DNA of 64,000 nucleotides from Desulfitobacterium hafniense DCB-2 (GTDB lineage: Bacteria > Bacillota > Desulfitobacteriia > Desulfitobacteriales > Desulfitobacteriaceae): the NCBI RefSeq assembly GCF_000021925.1, contig NC_011830.1:4189001-4253000 (forward strand), in the 5' to 3' direction. Below, in pieces: positions 7,592 through 15,650 of the stretch (positions are counted from its first letter, which is position 1; each line of letters opens with the position of its first letter). The notes under the pieces were generated by a model. The model saw only the letters and a list, made by a program, of their open reading frames with translations, was not told the origin of the DNA and made no database searches. The position numbers were made by a program, and so were the translations under genes.

Positions 7592-10500
7592 TGTTGGGGT
7601 CCCTCCATTTTTTTAGTTCATTGTCAAAATTTGCGAGTTCATCCTTTAAAGGCAATAGTTTGCTGTTCATTTCCTTTTTCCAATAGTTCTCTATCGTTCG
7701 GCGGCGTTCTCTAAACTTTTTGTAAAAGATTTGCTCAAACTCCTCGCGGGTTATGGTGGAATTGTCAATAATCATGTTGATATAGGGAACCTCCGGTTTA
7801 TCCCGCCGATATTCGTTAAAGCTTATCTTTAAGTCCTCCTCAGGTACCTTCAATACTGAAGAGGTTTCCCTTATTATCTCCCCGATAGCGTATCTAAAAT
7901 GGCTGTCCACGCTATTGACAATTTTCTGATCGTCCGCAAGCGATTCTAAAGCCTCCTCGTAAACCGCTTTGACAATGGGGGCCTTGTTCTTGATAATTTC
8001 GTTAAACTTTTGTTTGCTTTTCTCGTCTTTTATATCCTTGAGAAGCTGGCTAATATAATAACTGTCAATCTTCTCTTCGAGGGTTGCACGCTGATCCGAT
8101 GAAAACTCTATTTCAAGGAGTTCCGGCAACGGATCGTCATGGATGCTGGCCTCTGTCAACGCTTCCCGAACCTCGCCCTTTAGGTTTTCGATATGACCCA
8201 TTTCATCGGCAACGGTTTGGACGATATCGGACAGGTTTGCGAAATCTGTCTCGTATTCCTCATAGCTTTTTATCGACTCTCCTAAATTCTTCATCATTTG
8301 AAAAGCCTTTATGGCCTGAAGCTGTTTTTTGATGTCTGTTGGATTTTCAATCAGTTCCCTGTTGGCTTCCCTGAATTTTTTGTAAGCAGCTTTGAGGTTT
8401 TGCTTAACCTCCCTATACTGCTTCGGCACCAATTTCTCCCAATCTCTTTCCTCGTTTGAAAACAGCTTGATGGCATCACGGACATTTTCGACCATCGTAT
8501 TTGGCTTTCGGAAGGTGACAATCATGCCAATACTCTTGCCGGAGCATGTTCGATTCGTGCGGGAAAAGGCTTGCAGCAGCTTCTGATAGCGCAGTTCTCT
8601 GTCGACATATAGGGTTTGAATAGTAGGCGCATCAAAACCCGTTAAAAGCCTATCCACTACAATAACCAAATCCAGCCATTGCCCGTCCTTTTGATATTGG
8701 GCATCTTTGCGGGCTAAACGGTTATTTATGTTTTGGTTGTACAAATCTATATCCGTATAGTTCGTACCAAACAAGCTGTTGTATTGTTTCATGATTTCGC
8801 TTAACTCTTTATTCGCTGCAATCATCTTATCCTGGTTCTCTGTAACAGAGTAGGTAATTGCCACACGCGGAAAGTCAGGGTCATTTAATCTTCTTCTTTC
8901 GTCTATCGGTTTGCCCGTTATGAGGCTTCCGGCTTTTTTAAGATCCACTAATTTACGGTATATCCGTTTTGCCTGGGCTATGGAATGGGTGGTAAGAATG
9001 GCGCTCATCGTGGGTATGCCGTCCCTCACCCTGAATTTTTCAAGGATTGACTGATGTTTAAATATCTTTTTCAGCATGGTTTCTACATAAGCGTCGTTTT
9101 CGTAATCCGCAGATTCCAATAACTCCTCTTTTTCAATATCATCAAGCATGGCTTTTAGCTTGGCTTCCGGATCGTCGTTTGGATACTTTGCTCTAATTTT
9201 TCTCAGATATATCCGCTCTTCTTCCTCTTCACTCAAAAGTGAATGGTATTCCACCTGAAAATCCAATACCGATTTATCTTCCATGGCGTTTTTAGTGGTA
9301 TAGGCATGAAGGAGTTCCCCGTATTGATCAAAGGTTGTTCGGGCATAGGTTCCATTTTCCTGCTTTTTATTCGTCTCGAAAATAGGGGTTCCGGTAAGAC
9401 CAATCCACGAGGATTTCGGGAATATTTTCTTTATCTCCCTCATTTCCTGGTCGGAAACAGCCCTGTGACACTCGTCTACAATGAATACAATATGTTCGCC
9501 CTTCAATTTCTGAAATTTATTCACTTCCGACTTCTTGCTTTCACGAATTGCACGGCTTAATTTTTGTATGGTCGTGATGATGATCGTGTTGTTATTTTTC
9601 CGGCTGAGGAAATTTTCCACCAGCTCGCGCTTATTATCTATGCCTACTATAAGCGTATTATCTGCACCCTTGCCTGAAGCAAGGCCTGTATTGTACTCAG
9701 AAGCAAATTTACTGAATTCATTTTTAGTTTGGCTGTCTAAGTCTTTGCGATCAACAATCATTACGGTGCGGGCAACGGAAATAGCTGATTGAGCCAATAG
9801 CTTGGTTGCGACAAAACTGGTTATCGTTTTGCCTGAGCCGGTGGCGTGCCATAGGAAGCCTCCTTCATGACTGTACGCTTGCTTCATGATCTTCTTTATG
9901 GCGTGTATCTGATAGGGGCGCAGTACCATCATAAATTTTTGACCTTTTTTATCGTCAACTAGGATTGAGAAACGGCTTATTAACTCATGGGCCATGGGGA
10001 TGCTTAGAGCTTTTTTGGTGAAGTCGTATAAATCCTCTATGGGGGCATTGTCCGGTTCACGCCAGTTGAACAAAAACTTTTTGGCAGATTCAAAATCGTT
10101 GTTTGCTCTCGGTCGCGCAAAATACCTTGTAGAAACTTTGTTGCTGACCACAAAAATCTGCACAGTGGAGTAAATTCCGTCAAAAAAACCCGACTGAGCG
10201 TATCTTTCAATTTGTTGGAAGGCTTGCCAATAGCCATCTTTGGCAAGCTCGCTTTTAAGTTCTATATGTATGACAGGCAAACCGTTGATGAGCAAAGTAA
10301 CATCTCCCCGGGTCGTTCTGCCCTCTACAACAGGAACGACTTGGTTTACTACCTCATAGCTGGATATCCCTCCGGCGATATCCTTATTGCTAAAGAGCGT
10401 AAGGGCAACGTTTCCTTTAGCAAGCTCATCTCGCTCTATGGAAATCTGCGCTATGCCGTTTTCACCCCGCAACCATTGGGAAGCTTTAAATGGAGTTTGG

Positions 10501-10712
10501 GTGAGACGATTAAATTCATCTCTCACTTGCTTAAATTCGCTGTCTGTAAGGAGCACGCCATCCAGCCGGGCAAGATTAATCCGATTGATATGCCCTCGCA
10601 GGTTTTCCCAAAGTTCGGATTCTGTTTTAATATCGCCGCGATAGGTCCATTGGTTCTCTCTCATGGTTAAAATGTCAATAAATGTGCTCTCAATCTGATT
10701 TTCAGGCGTCAT
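7584..10712 (-). CDS. hsdR: Type I restriction endonuclease subunit HsdR
   Basis: A 1042-residue motor and nuclease subunit. The N-terminal nuclease domain shows the PD-(D/E)xK-type elements (LINGLPVIHIELKSE). It is followed by a superfamily-2 helicase with Walker A (HATGSGKTITSF, about residue 289), DEAH-like box (FIVDECHRAVS), SAT-like motif (GLTGTP) and motif VI region (LQAFSRTNR). A helical C-terminal domain binds HsdM. It is the first large gene of the operon hsdR-hsdM-hsdS. No inactivating lesion is visible. Confidence 0.96.
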   Translation of the reverse strand: MTPENQIESTFIDILTMRENQWTYRGDIKTESELWENLRGHINRINLARLDGVLLTDSEFKQVRDEFNRLTQTPFKASQWLRGENGIAQISIERDELAKGNVALTLFSNKDIAGGISSYEVVNQVVPVVEGRTTRGDVTLLINGLPVIHIELKSELAKDGYWQAFQQIERYAQSGFFDGIYSTVQIFVVSNKVSTRYFARPRANNDFESAKKFLFNWREPDNAPIEDLYDFTKKALSIPMAHELISRFSILVDDKKGQKFMMVLRPYQIHAIKKIMKQAYSHEGGFLWHATGSGKTITSFVATKLLAQSAISVARTVMIVDRKDLDSQTKNEFSKFASEYNTGLASGKGADNTLIVGIDNKRELVENFLSRKNNNTIIITTIQKLSRAIRESKKSEVNKFQKLKGEHIVFIVDECHRAVSDQEMREIKKIFPKSSWIGLTGTPIFETNKKQENGTYARTTFDQYGELLHAYTTKNAMEDKSVLDFQVEYHSLLSEEEEERIYLRKIRAKYPNDDPEAKLKAMLDDIEKEELLESADYENDAYVETMLKKIFKHQSILEKFRVRDGIPTMSAILTTHSIAQAKRIYRKLVDLKKAGSLITGKPIDERRRLNDPDFPRVAITYSVTENQDKMIAANKELSEIMKQYNSLFGTNYTDIDLYNQNINNRLARKDAQYQKDGQWLDLVIVVDRLLTGFDAPTIQTLYVDRELRYQKLLQAFSRTNRTCSGKSIGMIVTFRKPNTMVENVRDAIKLFSNEERDWEKLVPKQYREVKQNLKAAYKKFREANRELIENPTDIKKQLQAIKAFQMMKNLGESIKSYEEYETDFANLSDIVQTVADEMGHIENLKGEVREALTEASIHDDPLPELLEIEFSSDQRATLEEKIDSYYISQLLKDIKDEKSKQKFNEIIKNKAPIVKAVYEEALESLADDQKIVNSVDSHFRYAIGEIIRETSSVLKVPEEDLKISFNEYRRDKPEVPYINMIIDNSTITREEFEQIFYKKFRERRRTIENYWKKEMNSKLLPLKDELANFDNELKKWRDPNNE

Positions 10713-10747
10713 GCTCTATTCCCTCCCGATCGATCTCGAAACCGCCA

Positions 10748-10945
10748 TTATCTTTTATTTTTCTGCGACATTGCCCTGGCGGCTTTCGTCCTGCCGTCAA
10801 GAGGCTTAGGCGTATCCTTGGGCATCACCCAGATATCACCTAATTTGAATGCACTTGGAATACGCCTATTGTCACATAGGGCTTGTACACGGCGAATCGT
10901 TATTCCCCATATTTCCGCTGCTTCTTTTGTTGTTATCAAATCCAT
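10748..10945 (-). CDS. Small excisionase-like helix-turn-helix protein
   Basis: A 65-residue protein with a MerR/excisionase-type winged helix-turn-helix (ITTKEAAEIWGITIRRVQAL ... RIPSAFKLGDIWVMPKD). It sits 35 bp upstream of hsdR in the same direction. Similar small DNA-binding proteins often open Firmicute type I restriction operons. It may regulate the operon or assist the neighbouring recombinase as a directionality factor; which of these applies cannot be told from sequence. Confidence 0.75.
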   Translation of the reverse strand: MDLITTKEAAEIWGITIRRVQALCDNRRIPSAFKLGDIWVMPKDTPKPLDGRTKAARAMSQKNKR

Positions 10946-11047
10946 GTTATCAACCTTTCAAAAAGAAACACAAAATGATGCCTATAATTATACAGCGTAC
11001 AAACGAATAATAAAATATATTTACTAATTTTTGAATACAAGCAAAGC

Positions 11048-11084
11048 AATACCCCACAGATTTTGCCTGAATCTGCGGGGTATT
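11048..11084. repeat. 15-bp imperfect inverted repeat
   Basis: Arms 11048-11062 and 11070-11084 pair with one mismatch around a 7-base loop. It lies about 100 bp upstream of the small helix-turn-helix gene. No T-run follows on either strand, so it is a weak terminator candidate or an operator. Confidence 0.35.
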
Positions 11085-11204
11085 GCGGGTTCTGGATCGG
11101 TTTAGAGTATTCTTCAGTAAGTTACTTATTGGACAGCACCTTTCCACCGCTCTCAGCTCTCTTTTCCTTTTGATCCTTTCTGCTCTGCCATCCACTTTAA
11201 TTCG

Positions 11205-11268
11205 CTGCCTTTAAATTTTGAACAGAGGTGAAACCGGCATCCTGATGGGTGTTATAAAGGGGCGTTGT
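11205..11268 (-). pseudogene. Remnant of the 3' end of a family-5 solute-binding protein gene
   Basis: On the minus strand this stretch closely resembles the end of the solute-binding protein gene at 35257-36906: both share a GAGGTGAARCCGGCATC block and the nearby CTGATGGGTGT block in the plus-strand reading. The bases between the two blocks are deleted. It is too short to code for anything and is best seen as debris of a paralogue. Confidence 0.5.
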
Positions 11269-11289
11269 CCGGATTCTGCAGATTATCTG

Positions 11290-11437
11290 ATCGGATATAC
11301 AGATTATCTCCGACTCGGGATGATCATAGCCCAAAAAACGCCCGTCATACAGCTCAAAGTCCTCCTGCCAGTCCAGCTCTTCCTTGCTGGTGAGAAACCA
11401 GGCGCCCAGATATTGTCAAAGATCTGGGGCAGCATCC
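11290..11437 (-). pseudogene. Remnant of an AraC-GyrI regulator gene, C-terminal part
   Basis: On the minus strand, with one or more frame changes, it reads LPQIFDNIW, then FELYDGRFLGYDHPESE. This matches the C-terminal effector-binding part of the intact regulator at 48283-49158 (LPQTFDYIW, FELYDERFLGYDHPDSE). The HTH domain is missing. It lies beside the solute-binding protein remnant. Confidence 0.65.
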
Positions 11438-11491
11438 CCAATTTTTGAGGATAGGGCCGTGTTTTGTGCCTAAAGGAGCTCTTCATTGAGG

Positions 11492-11547
11492 AAAAAAGGT
11501 CTGTCCGAAATAGGTACGCGCGTACCAATTTCGGACAGACCTTTTTT
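11492..11547. terminator. Strong bidirectional rho-independent terminator
   Basis: Nineteen-base arms (11492-11510 and 11529-11547) pair perfectly, with A6 at one end and T6 at the other. The loop contains its own palindrome GGTACGCGCGTACC. It would stop transcripts from either side. Confidence 0.85.
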
Positions 11548-11634
11548 CATAGAGTCACTCCGGTGCCTTTAAGCCTATGGCTCAAAATCAAAGCTGAGCC
11601 CTGTTGGTTCAGTGCTGTCAGGTCCGGCTGGACG

Positions 11635-11877
11635 TTATTCCCGATCCTGCCACGCCGGGAGCTTGCTCAAAGTGCGGATGGCCGTCTGCCGGGCTGCTTC
11701 TTGGTCCAGACCTTGAGTGCGAATGAGAAAATCCGTCATCCCCTCCACTTTCTCCGGATAAGACTGCATCGAGCCGTCAGGCCTTGCGCAATAGAGACAA
11801 TAATCCTTGCTCTCGTCCCCCAAAGCATAATCGGCGGCTTTCGTCATGGGCATACCGCAGGCAATACAGGTTTTCAT
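11635..11877 (-). CDS. Small zinc-ribbon protein
   Basis: An 80-residue protein with a four-cysteine zinc-ribbon at its N terminus (CIACGMPM ... YCLYCARPDG), followed by a helical tail. It fits the small putative zinc-ribbon family often found as a domain partner of AraC effector-binding regulators. The ATG at 11875-11877 has AAGGA six bases upstream, preferred over an in-frame TTG two codons earlier. Function unknown. It is followed by the strong terminator at 11492-11547. Confidence 0.75.
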   Translation of the reverse strand: MKTCIACGMPMTKAADYALGDESKDYCLYCARPDGSMQSYPEKVEGMTDFLIRTQGLDQEAARQTAIRTLSKLPAWQDRE

Positions 11878-12018
11878 GGTCAATCCTTCTTTCGCAAATT
11901 CTTAATTTAAATTCTCAATTCAGAAATTCAACTATCTAAAAGATCATCAACGGATTTTAGAGAAACTGTTACCTTCTCCTTTCAGAACTGTTACCTCTCC
12001 TCTCATAAATGTCCACCC

Positions 12019-12189
12019 CTAATTCCGCAACCCTTGTTTACCCCGCTCCGTCAGTAAGTAAACCGTAGACTTTTCCTGCTCGAACCAGCCCAGTTCCACC
12101 AGCCGCTCAAACAGCCGTCCCCCTAACGTTCCGCCGAGATGTCCGTAGCAAGATCGCCCTTTAAGGACCTGGGGCGTTTTGGCCATCAT
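12019..12189 (-). CDS. Short ArsR-like C-terminal fragment protein
   Basis: A 56-codon frame starting with ATG at 12187-12189, which overlaps the TGA of the TetR gene (ATGA), so it is translationally coupled. The product contains CYGHLGGTLGGRL, LVELGWFE and YLLTERG, which resemble the C-terminal wing of ArsR-family regulators (usual form CYDHLAGxLG). The DNA-reading helix of that family is missing, so it is either a truncated regulator or a small derived protein. Confidence 0.55.
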   Translation of the reverse strand: MMAKTPQVLKGRSCYGHLGGTLGGRLFERLVELGWFEQEKSTVYLLTERGKQGLRN

Positions 12190-12800
12190 TCCTTCTCCCC
12201 TCCTTTACCCCCATCCCTGCGGATCATCTTCATATAATGATCCACCAGGGTATCACCGTAACGGCCCACCACATTGCCTTCCGGGGCAAACAAATCTCCG
12301 TTGACCAGATAATAATGGACCAACCCTACCCAAGTATTGAAGAGGAAATAGAGGGGAAGGTCGATACTCTGACCCGACCCTATTTCCCGCTGGGCCACCT
12401 GGCTGAAGTGAAAGGAAATAGCGGATTGAATGGAAACCCAAACATCCCTTGCCTCAGGCGGCAACAGCCGGTTCTCGATCACCAGCCTGGCATAAAAGGG
12501 TTCAAATTCCCCGATTCCGGCCAGATGTGCCGCCAGAAGTTCTTCCATATGCTCGCAGGTGCCTGCCGCCTCATGGGTACGCCGGGCAATTTTCTCTCCA
12601 TAGGTTTCGATCACTTCCGTGATCAGCATTTCCTGGGTCTGAAAATGGGCGAATACCGTACCGTGAGAGACTCCTGCCGCCTGGGCAATGTCGGACATGC
12701 GGGTATTCATGATGCCCTGGCTGGAGAACAGCTGGTATGCTTTGTTCAAAAGGGTTTCTTTAGTCTGCACTTTCTGCAATTGACGATTGCTTTTTTTCAT
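12186..12800 (-). CDS. TetR/AcrR-family transcriptional regulator
   Basis: A 204-residue regulator with the N-terminal TetR helix-turn-helix (LLNKAYQLFSSQGIMNTRMSDIAQAAGVSHGTVF split over residues 17-50) and a ligand-binding helical C-terminal domain. It has its own consensus promoter with a palindrome between -10 box and start codon, so it is probably autorepressed. No transporter or enzyme gene follows it, apart from the small ArsR-like frame, so its target is unclear. Confidence 0.9.
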   Translation of the reverse strand: MKKSNRQLQKVQTKETLLNKAYQLFSSQGIMNTRMSDIAQAAGVSHGTVFAHFQTQEMLITEVIETYGEKIARRTHEAAGTCEHMEELLAAHLAGIGEFEPFYARLVIENRLLPPEARDVWVSIQSAISFHFSQVAQREIGSGQSIDLPLYFLFNTWVGLVHYYLVNGDLFAPEGNVVGRYGDTLVDHYMKMIRRDGGKGGEKE

Positions 12801-12807
12801 ATTTCAT

Positions 12808-12864
12808 TGACTCCAAAGTCATTGATTTTAAAGTCATTATACTCCTGGAGTTTTTACCTGTCAA
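12808..12864 (-). promoter_or_regulatory. Consensus promoter and operator of the TetR gene
   Basis: On the minus strand, TTGACA (12864-12859), a 17-base spacer and TATAAT (12841-12836) form a full consensus sigma-A promoter. Between it and the start codon lies TGACTCCAAAGTCA (12808-12821), a 5-4-5 palindrome, with a second related half site next to it. This is the expected position for an autorepressor site. Confidence 0.75.
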
Positions 12865-12929
12865 TAATTAGGCATAAAAAAAAGCGAAAGCACCGAATAG
12901 ACGGTGGCACGCTATCATACCAAAGCCAC

Positions 12930-12962
12930 GGGGCAAGCCCGGATAATAAACGGACTTGCCCT
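12930..12962 (-). terminator. Hairpin after the flavoprotein gene
   Basis: GC-rich arms 12930-12941 and 12951-12962 pair (GGGCAAG with CTTGCCC at the core) about 55 bp after the flavoprotein stop codon. The T-run after it is poor, so termination strength is uncertain. Confidence 0.5.
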
Positions 12963-13016
12963 GCACTTTTTGGCATTGCCAAATGGAATCAGGTGATTCC
13001 GGTGTTATTTGCGGTA

Positions 13017-14750
13017 TTATTTGACGTAGGCAGCAGCGTTTTGGCCCGCAATACGTCCAAACACCAGGTTGACGGCGGCTGGGTTGGCGCCCCAGGTTCC
13101 ATCGTTAGCGCATTCACCGGCGGCGAACAGTCCGGGAATAGCGGTTCCCTCCGTATTAAGCACCTGGGCCTTCACATCCGTGTTGATTCCGCCGAAAGTC
13201 CCCTGCACGCGGCAGGTCATCGGCGCAGCATAGTACGGCGCCTCGTCAAAGGTCATGTTCAGCATGGCGCGGCCAAACTCCTCATCCTTGCCGTTAGCCA
13301 CATAACCCTTGTAATTAGTGATCGTCTTAACGAGGTTCTCCTTGTTCACACCGATTTTATCCGCAAGTTCTTCAATCGTGTTTGCGCTCACGAAGAGGCC
13401 CAATTTCTCATACTCGCGCACATCCTTAACCCCTGCGACAAGGGAATCATCGAAGATCGCCCAGCCGCTGCCGCCCTGGGCAACGACCTGAGGGCCTACT
13501 CCATAGCCGCCCTGATCGTTTACAAAACGCTGACCATCCTTGTTCACGAAAATCGCGCCGGTGTTGAACAGGCTGCCCATATAATAGAAGTAGCCGTTCT
13601 CCGCCGTAGTATAGGTAAAGTTGACGCGGATGTAATCCATGTTCTTCAAGTCCGCGCCCGCAGCCTGAGCCATCAGATGACCGTCCCCCGTACCTCCGGG
13701 GGAGCAGGAACTCTTATAATCCTTCAGAGTGGGGGCATATTCGGCGACCATTTTGTTGTTGGCCCCAAAGCCACCGGAAGCGATGACCACCGCCTTCGCG
13801 GAAATAGTGTAGTCCCCCTGCTTCGTGGACACTTTAACGCCGTCCACCATGCCATCCTTCATGACCAGCTCAGCCGCTTTGCTGTTGACCCGCACGTCCA
13901 CGCCGGCCTTTGCGCACTCTGCCTTAAGTGCCGACACAATCGTGTTGCCAAATTCGCCTACCTCCCGGGACGAAGTGGAGCTGATCTGACCACCCGCCAC
14001 CGTCAGTTGTGCCCCGATAGTGCGCAGCCAGTCCGCTGCCGCACCATTGTTATGGGTCAGTACGCTGAAGGCCTCCGCCGTTCCGTTGGGGTTTTGTTTT
14101 GTTAATATTGCCGCTTGTTCGTCTGCGGTCACATCGCTGCCCAGCGCGATATGGGTCTTATCCCCTATGGCACCAAAGCTCTCGATGGAGTAATTAGAGG
14201 TACCGCCCACAAAGCCAAGCTTCTCCAGCAGGATAACTTTCTTTCCTGCATTGGCCGCGCTGATCGCGGCGGTCATACCGGCACCGCCGGCACCAACCAC
14301 CACCACATCGGCAGTGGTGTCTTCATGGGGCACATCTGCGCTCACCTTGCCGGTGAACCGGGCAGGATCGCCGCCCGCCTGGGTAACAGCATTCCTGACG
14401 GCGTTCAGGAATGCGGCACTGCTGATTGTCGCCCCGCTTACGATATCCAGGTCCAAGGTCTGATTCTGCACGATCAAATCAGGATACTGTTGAATGGGTA
14501 CGGAACCGGTGTTGTGTGTCTCTCGTTCACTCACAACCTTAACGGCGTCGATGCTGTCCGCCCCGAGTGTGACCTTAACCACGATGGGGCCGTTGCGGCC
14601 GTTGCCCACGCCAAGGTAGTCACCGGGAACCATCCCTGCCTCCGCCGGGGCTGGGTTTCCCCCACCGGCGGGGGCGGCGGTGCAGCCTGCCAGCCCCAGT
14701 GTCAAGCACAGGAAAACCGAGAGAATTGAGATAACCTTTTTCTTTTTCAT
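13017..14750 (-). CDS. Secreted FMN/FAD flavoprotein reductase (fumarate/urocanate reductase type)
   Basis: A 577-residue exported lipoprotein: signal peptide with lipobox LAGC (Cys 23). It has an FMN-binding domain (about residues 40-125) carrying SGATISS, whose Thr is the covalent FMN site in this family. Then comes a flavocytochrome-c-type FAD domain with the dinucleotide fold VVVGAGGAGMTAAISAANAG and FAD-binding C-terminal motif (AAGECANDG). It should reduce an alpha,beta-unsaturated acid outside the membrane as an electron acceptor. No heme-binding CxxCH motif is present, so electrons must come from a membrane flavin or quinol donor. It is divergent from the MerR gene, likely its regulator. 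The substrate is not predictable. Confidence 0.9.
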   Translation of the reverse strand: MKKKKVISILSVFLCLTLGLAGCTAAPAGGGNPAPAEAGMVPGDYLGVGNGRNGPIVVKVTLGADSIDAVKVVSERETHNTGSVPIQQYPDLIVQNQTLDLDIVSGATISSAAFLNAVRNAVTQAGGDPARFTGKVSADVPHEDTTADVVVVGAGGAGMTAAISAANAGKKVILLEKLGFVGGTSNYSIESFGAIGDKTHIALGSDVTADEQAAILTKQNPNGTAEAFSVLTHNNGAAADWLRTIGAQLTVAGGQISSTSSREVGEFGNTIVSALKAECAKAGVDVRVNSKAAELVMKDGMVDGVKVSTKQGDYTISAKAVVIASGGFGANNKMVAEYAPTLKDYKSSCSPGGTGDGHLMAQAAGADLKNMDYIRVNFTYTTAENGYFYYMGSLFNTGAIFVNKDGQRFVNDQGGYGVGPQVVAQGGSGWAIFDDSLVAGVKDVREYEKLGLFVSANTIEELADKIGVNKENLVKTITNYKGYVANGKDEEFGRAMLNMTFDEAPYYAAPMTCRVQGTFGGINTDVKAQVLNTEGTAIPGLFAAGECANDGTWGANPAAVNLVFGRIAGQNAAAYVK

Positions 14751-14771
14751 CTTCTACCTCCTAATTCTGGC

Positions 14772-14820
14772 CGTATAGACTATACGACTTTGTGAAATCT
14801 ATGGTATACTATGGGGCAAC
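14772..14820. promoter_or_regulatory. Divergent promoter region with MerR-type operator
   Basis: A perfect palindrome CGTATAG-A-CTATACG (14772-14786) lies between the flavoprotein and MerR genes. For the MerR gene, TTGTGA (14790-14795) and TATACT (14815-14820) are separated by 19 bases, the stretched spacing typical of promoters switched by MerR-family proteins. Confidence 0.5.
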
Positions 14821-14852
14821 CACAGAGTCAATACCCGGAGGTGAAATTATTC

Positions 14853-15650
14853 ATGAAAGTCACCGTTCGAAAATTGGCGGATTGCATTGGTGTAACGCCG
14901 GAAACCATCCGGCATTACCGGGAGATCGGGCTGCTGAATCCGAAGGTGAGGGAAAACGGCTATTACGACTACACTGTAAACGATGCCCTTGCGGCGCTGC
15001 TGACCAGAGAAATGCGCACCTATGGTATGCAGCTTGAATCCATACGGGATTCCTCCGGCAGCATCGGCGAGTACAACAAGCTTTTGGCAGATCGGGAAGG
15101 GGAGTTGGAGCAGGAAATAGAGATGCTCCGGCTGGAGCTTTCACGAATGCAGGAGACCCGGATCTACGCCAGCTGCGGCCTACGGATTCTCAACAAGGTG
15201 GAGGAATTCGCAGGGCCGCCCACCTGGGCGGTGGCGGCGATCAACCGGAAAAAGGGCTTTCTCCCGGACTGCGGGGTGGAGCAGTGGGTAAAACATTTTC
15301 CCTTCACCTATGTATCCGCCACCATCCCCCTGGAGGAACTGAACAGCAGAAAAGGACCGGATCTTTACGACATTCAGATTGGTTTAGGCGCTCTTATTCA
15401 TTATGTGGAAAAGTTCCGGCTTCCCCTGGACGGCCGCGCCTATTACCAGCCTGGAGGCCGCTTCATCCGCACCTGTATCACCACCCGGGACCTCTTCTCA
15501 CTGTGCCCCCAGGATATCTCCCCTCTGCTGGAACACGCGGAAGCCCACGGATATGTCTTTGCCAGCTGCACGGGCGGGCGGCTCCTGTATATTGACCGCA
15601 CGGAAAAGGGGCCCCTTTTCTACCTGCTGGTCTGGGTGCGCGTCGATTAA
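14853..15650 (+). CDS. MerR-family transcriptional regulator with C-terminal effector domain
   Basis: A 265-residue regulator: N-terminal MerR winged helix (VRKLADCIGVTPETIRHYRE), a coiled-coil dimer helix (residues about 75-110) and a GyrI-like ligand domain to the end. The ATG at 14853 has GGAGGTG ten bases upstream; the earlier in-frame ATG lacks one. It is transcribed away from the flavoprotein gene, which suggests that it senses the substrate of that reductase. A broken copy of its C-terminal part occurs at 47.85 kb. Confidence 0.88.
   Translation: MKVTVRKLADCIGVTPETIRHYREIGLLNPKVRENGYYDYTVNDALAALLTREMRTYGMQLESIRDSSGSIGEYNKLLADREGELEQEIEMLRLELSRMQETRIYASCGLRILNKVEEFAGPPTWAVAAINRKKGFLPDCGVEQWVKHFPFTYVSATIPLEELNSRKGPDLYDIQIGLGALIHYVEKFRLPLDGRAYYQPGGRFIRTCITTRDLFSLCPQDISPLLEHAEAHGYVFASCTGGRLLYIDRTEKGPLFYLLVWVRVD

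Noticed and set aside
12237..14105. Long plus-strand open frame of 622 codons
   Set aside because: It overlaps the TetR and flavoprotein genes on the other strand, has no ribosome-binding site and no family motifs. It is a shadow of GC-rich third positions in the real genes.
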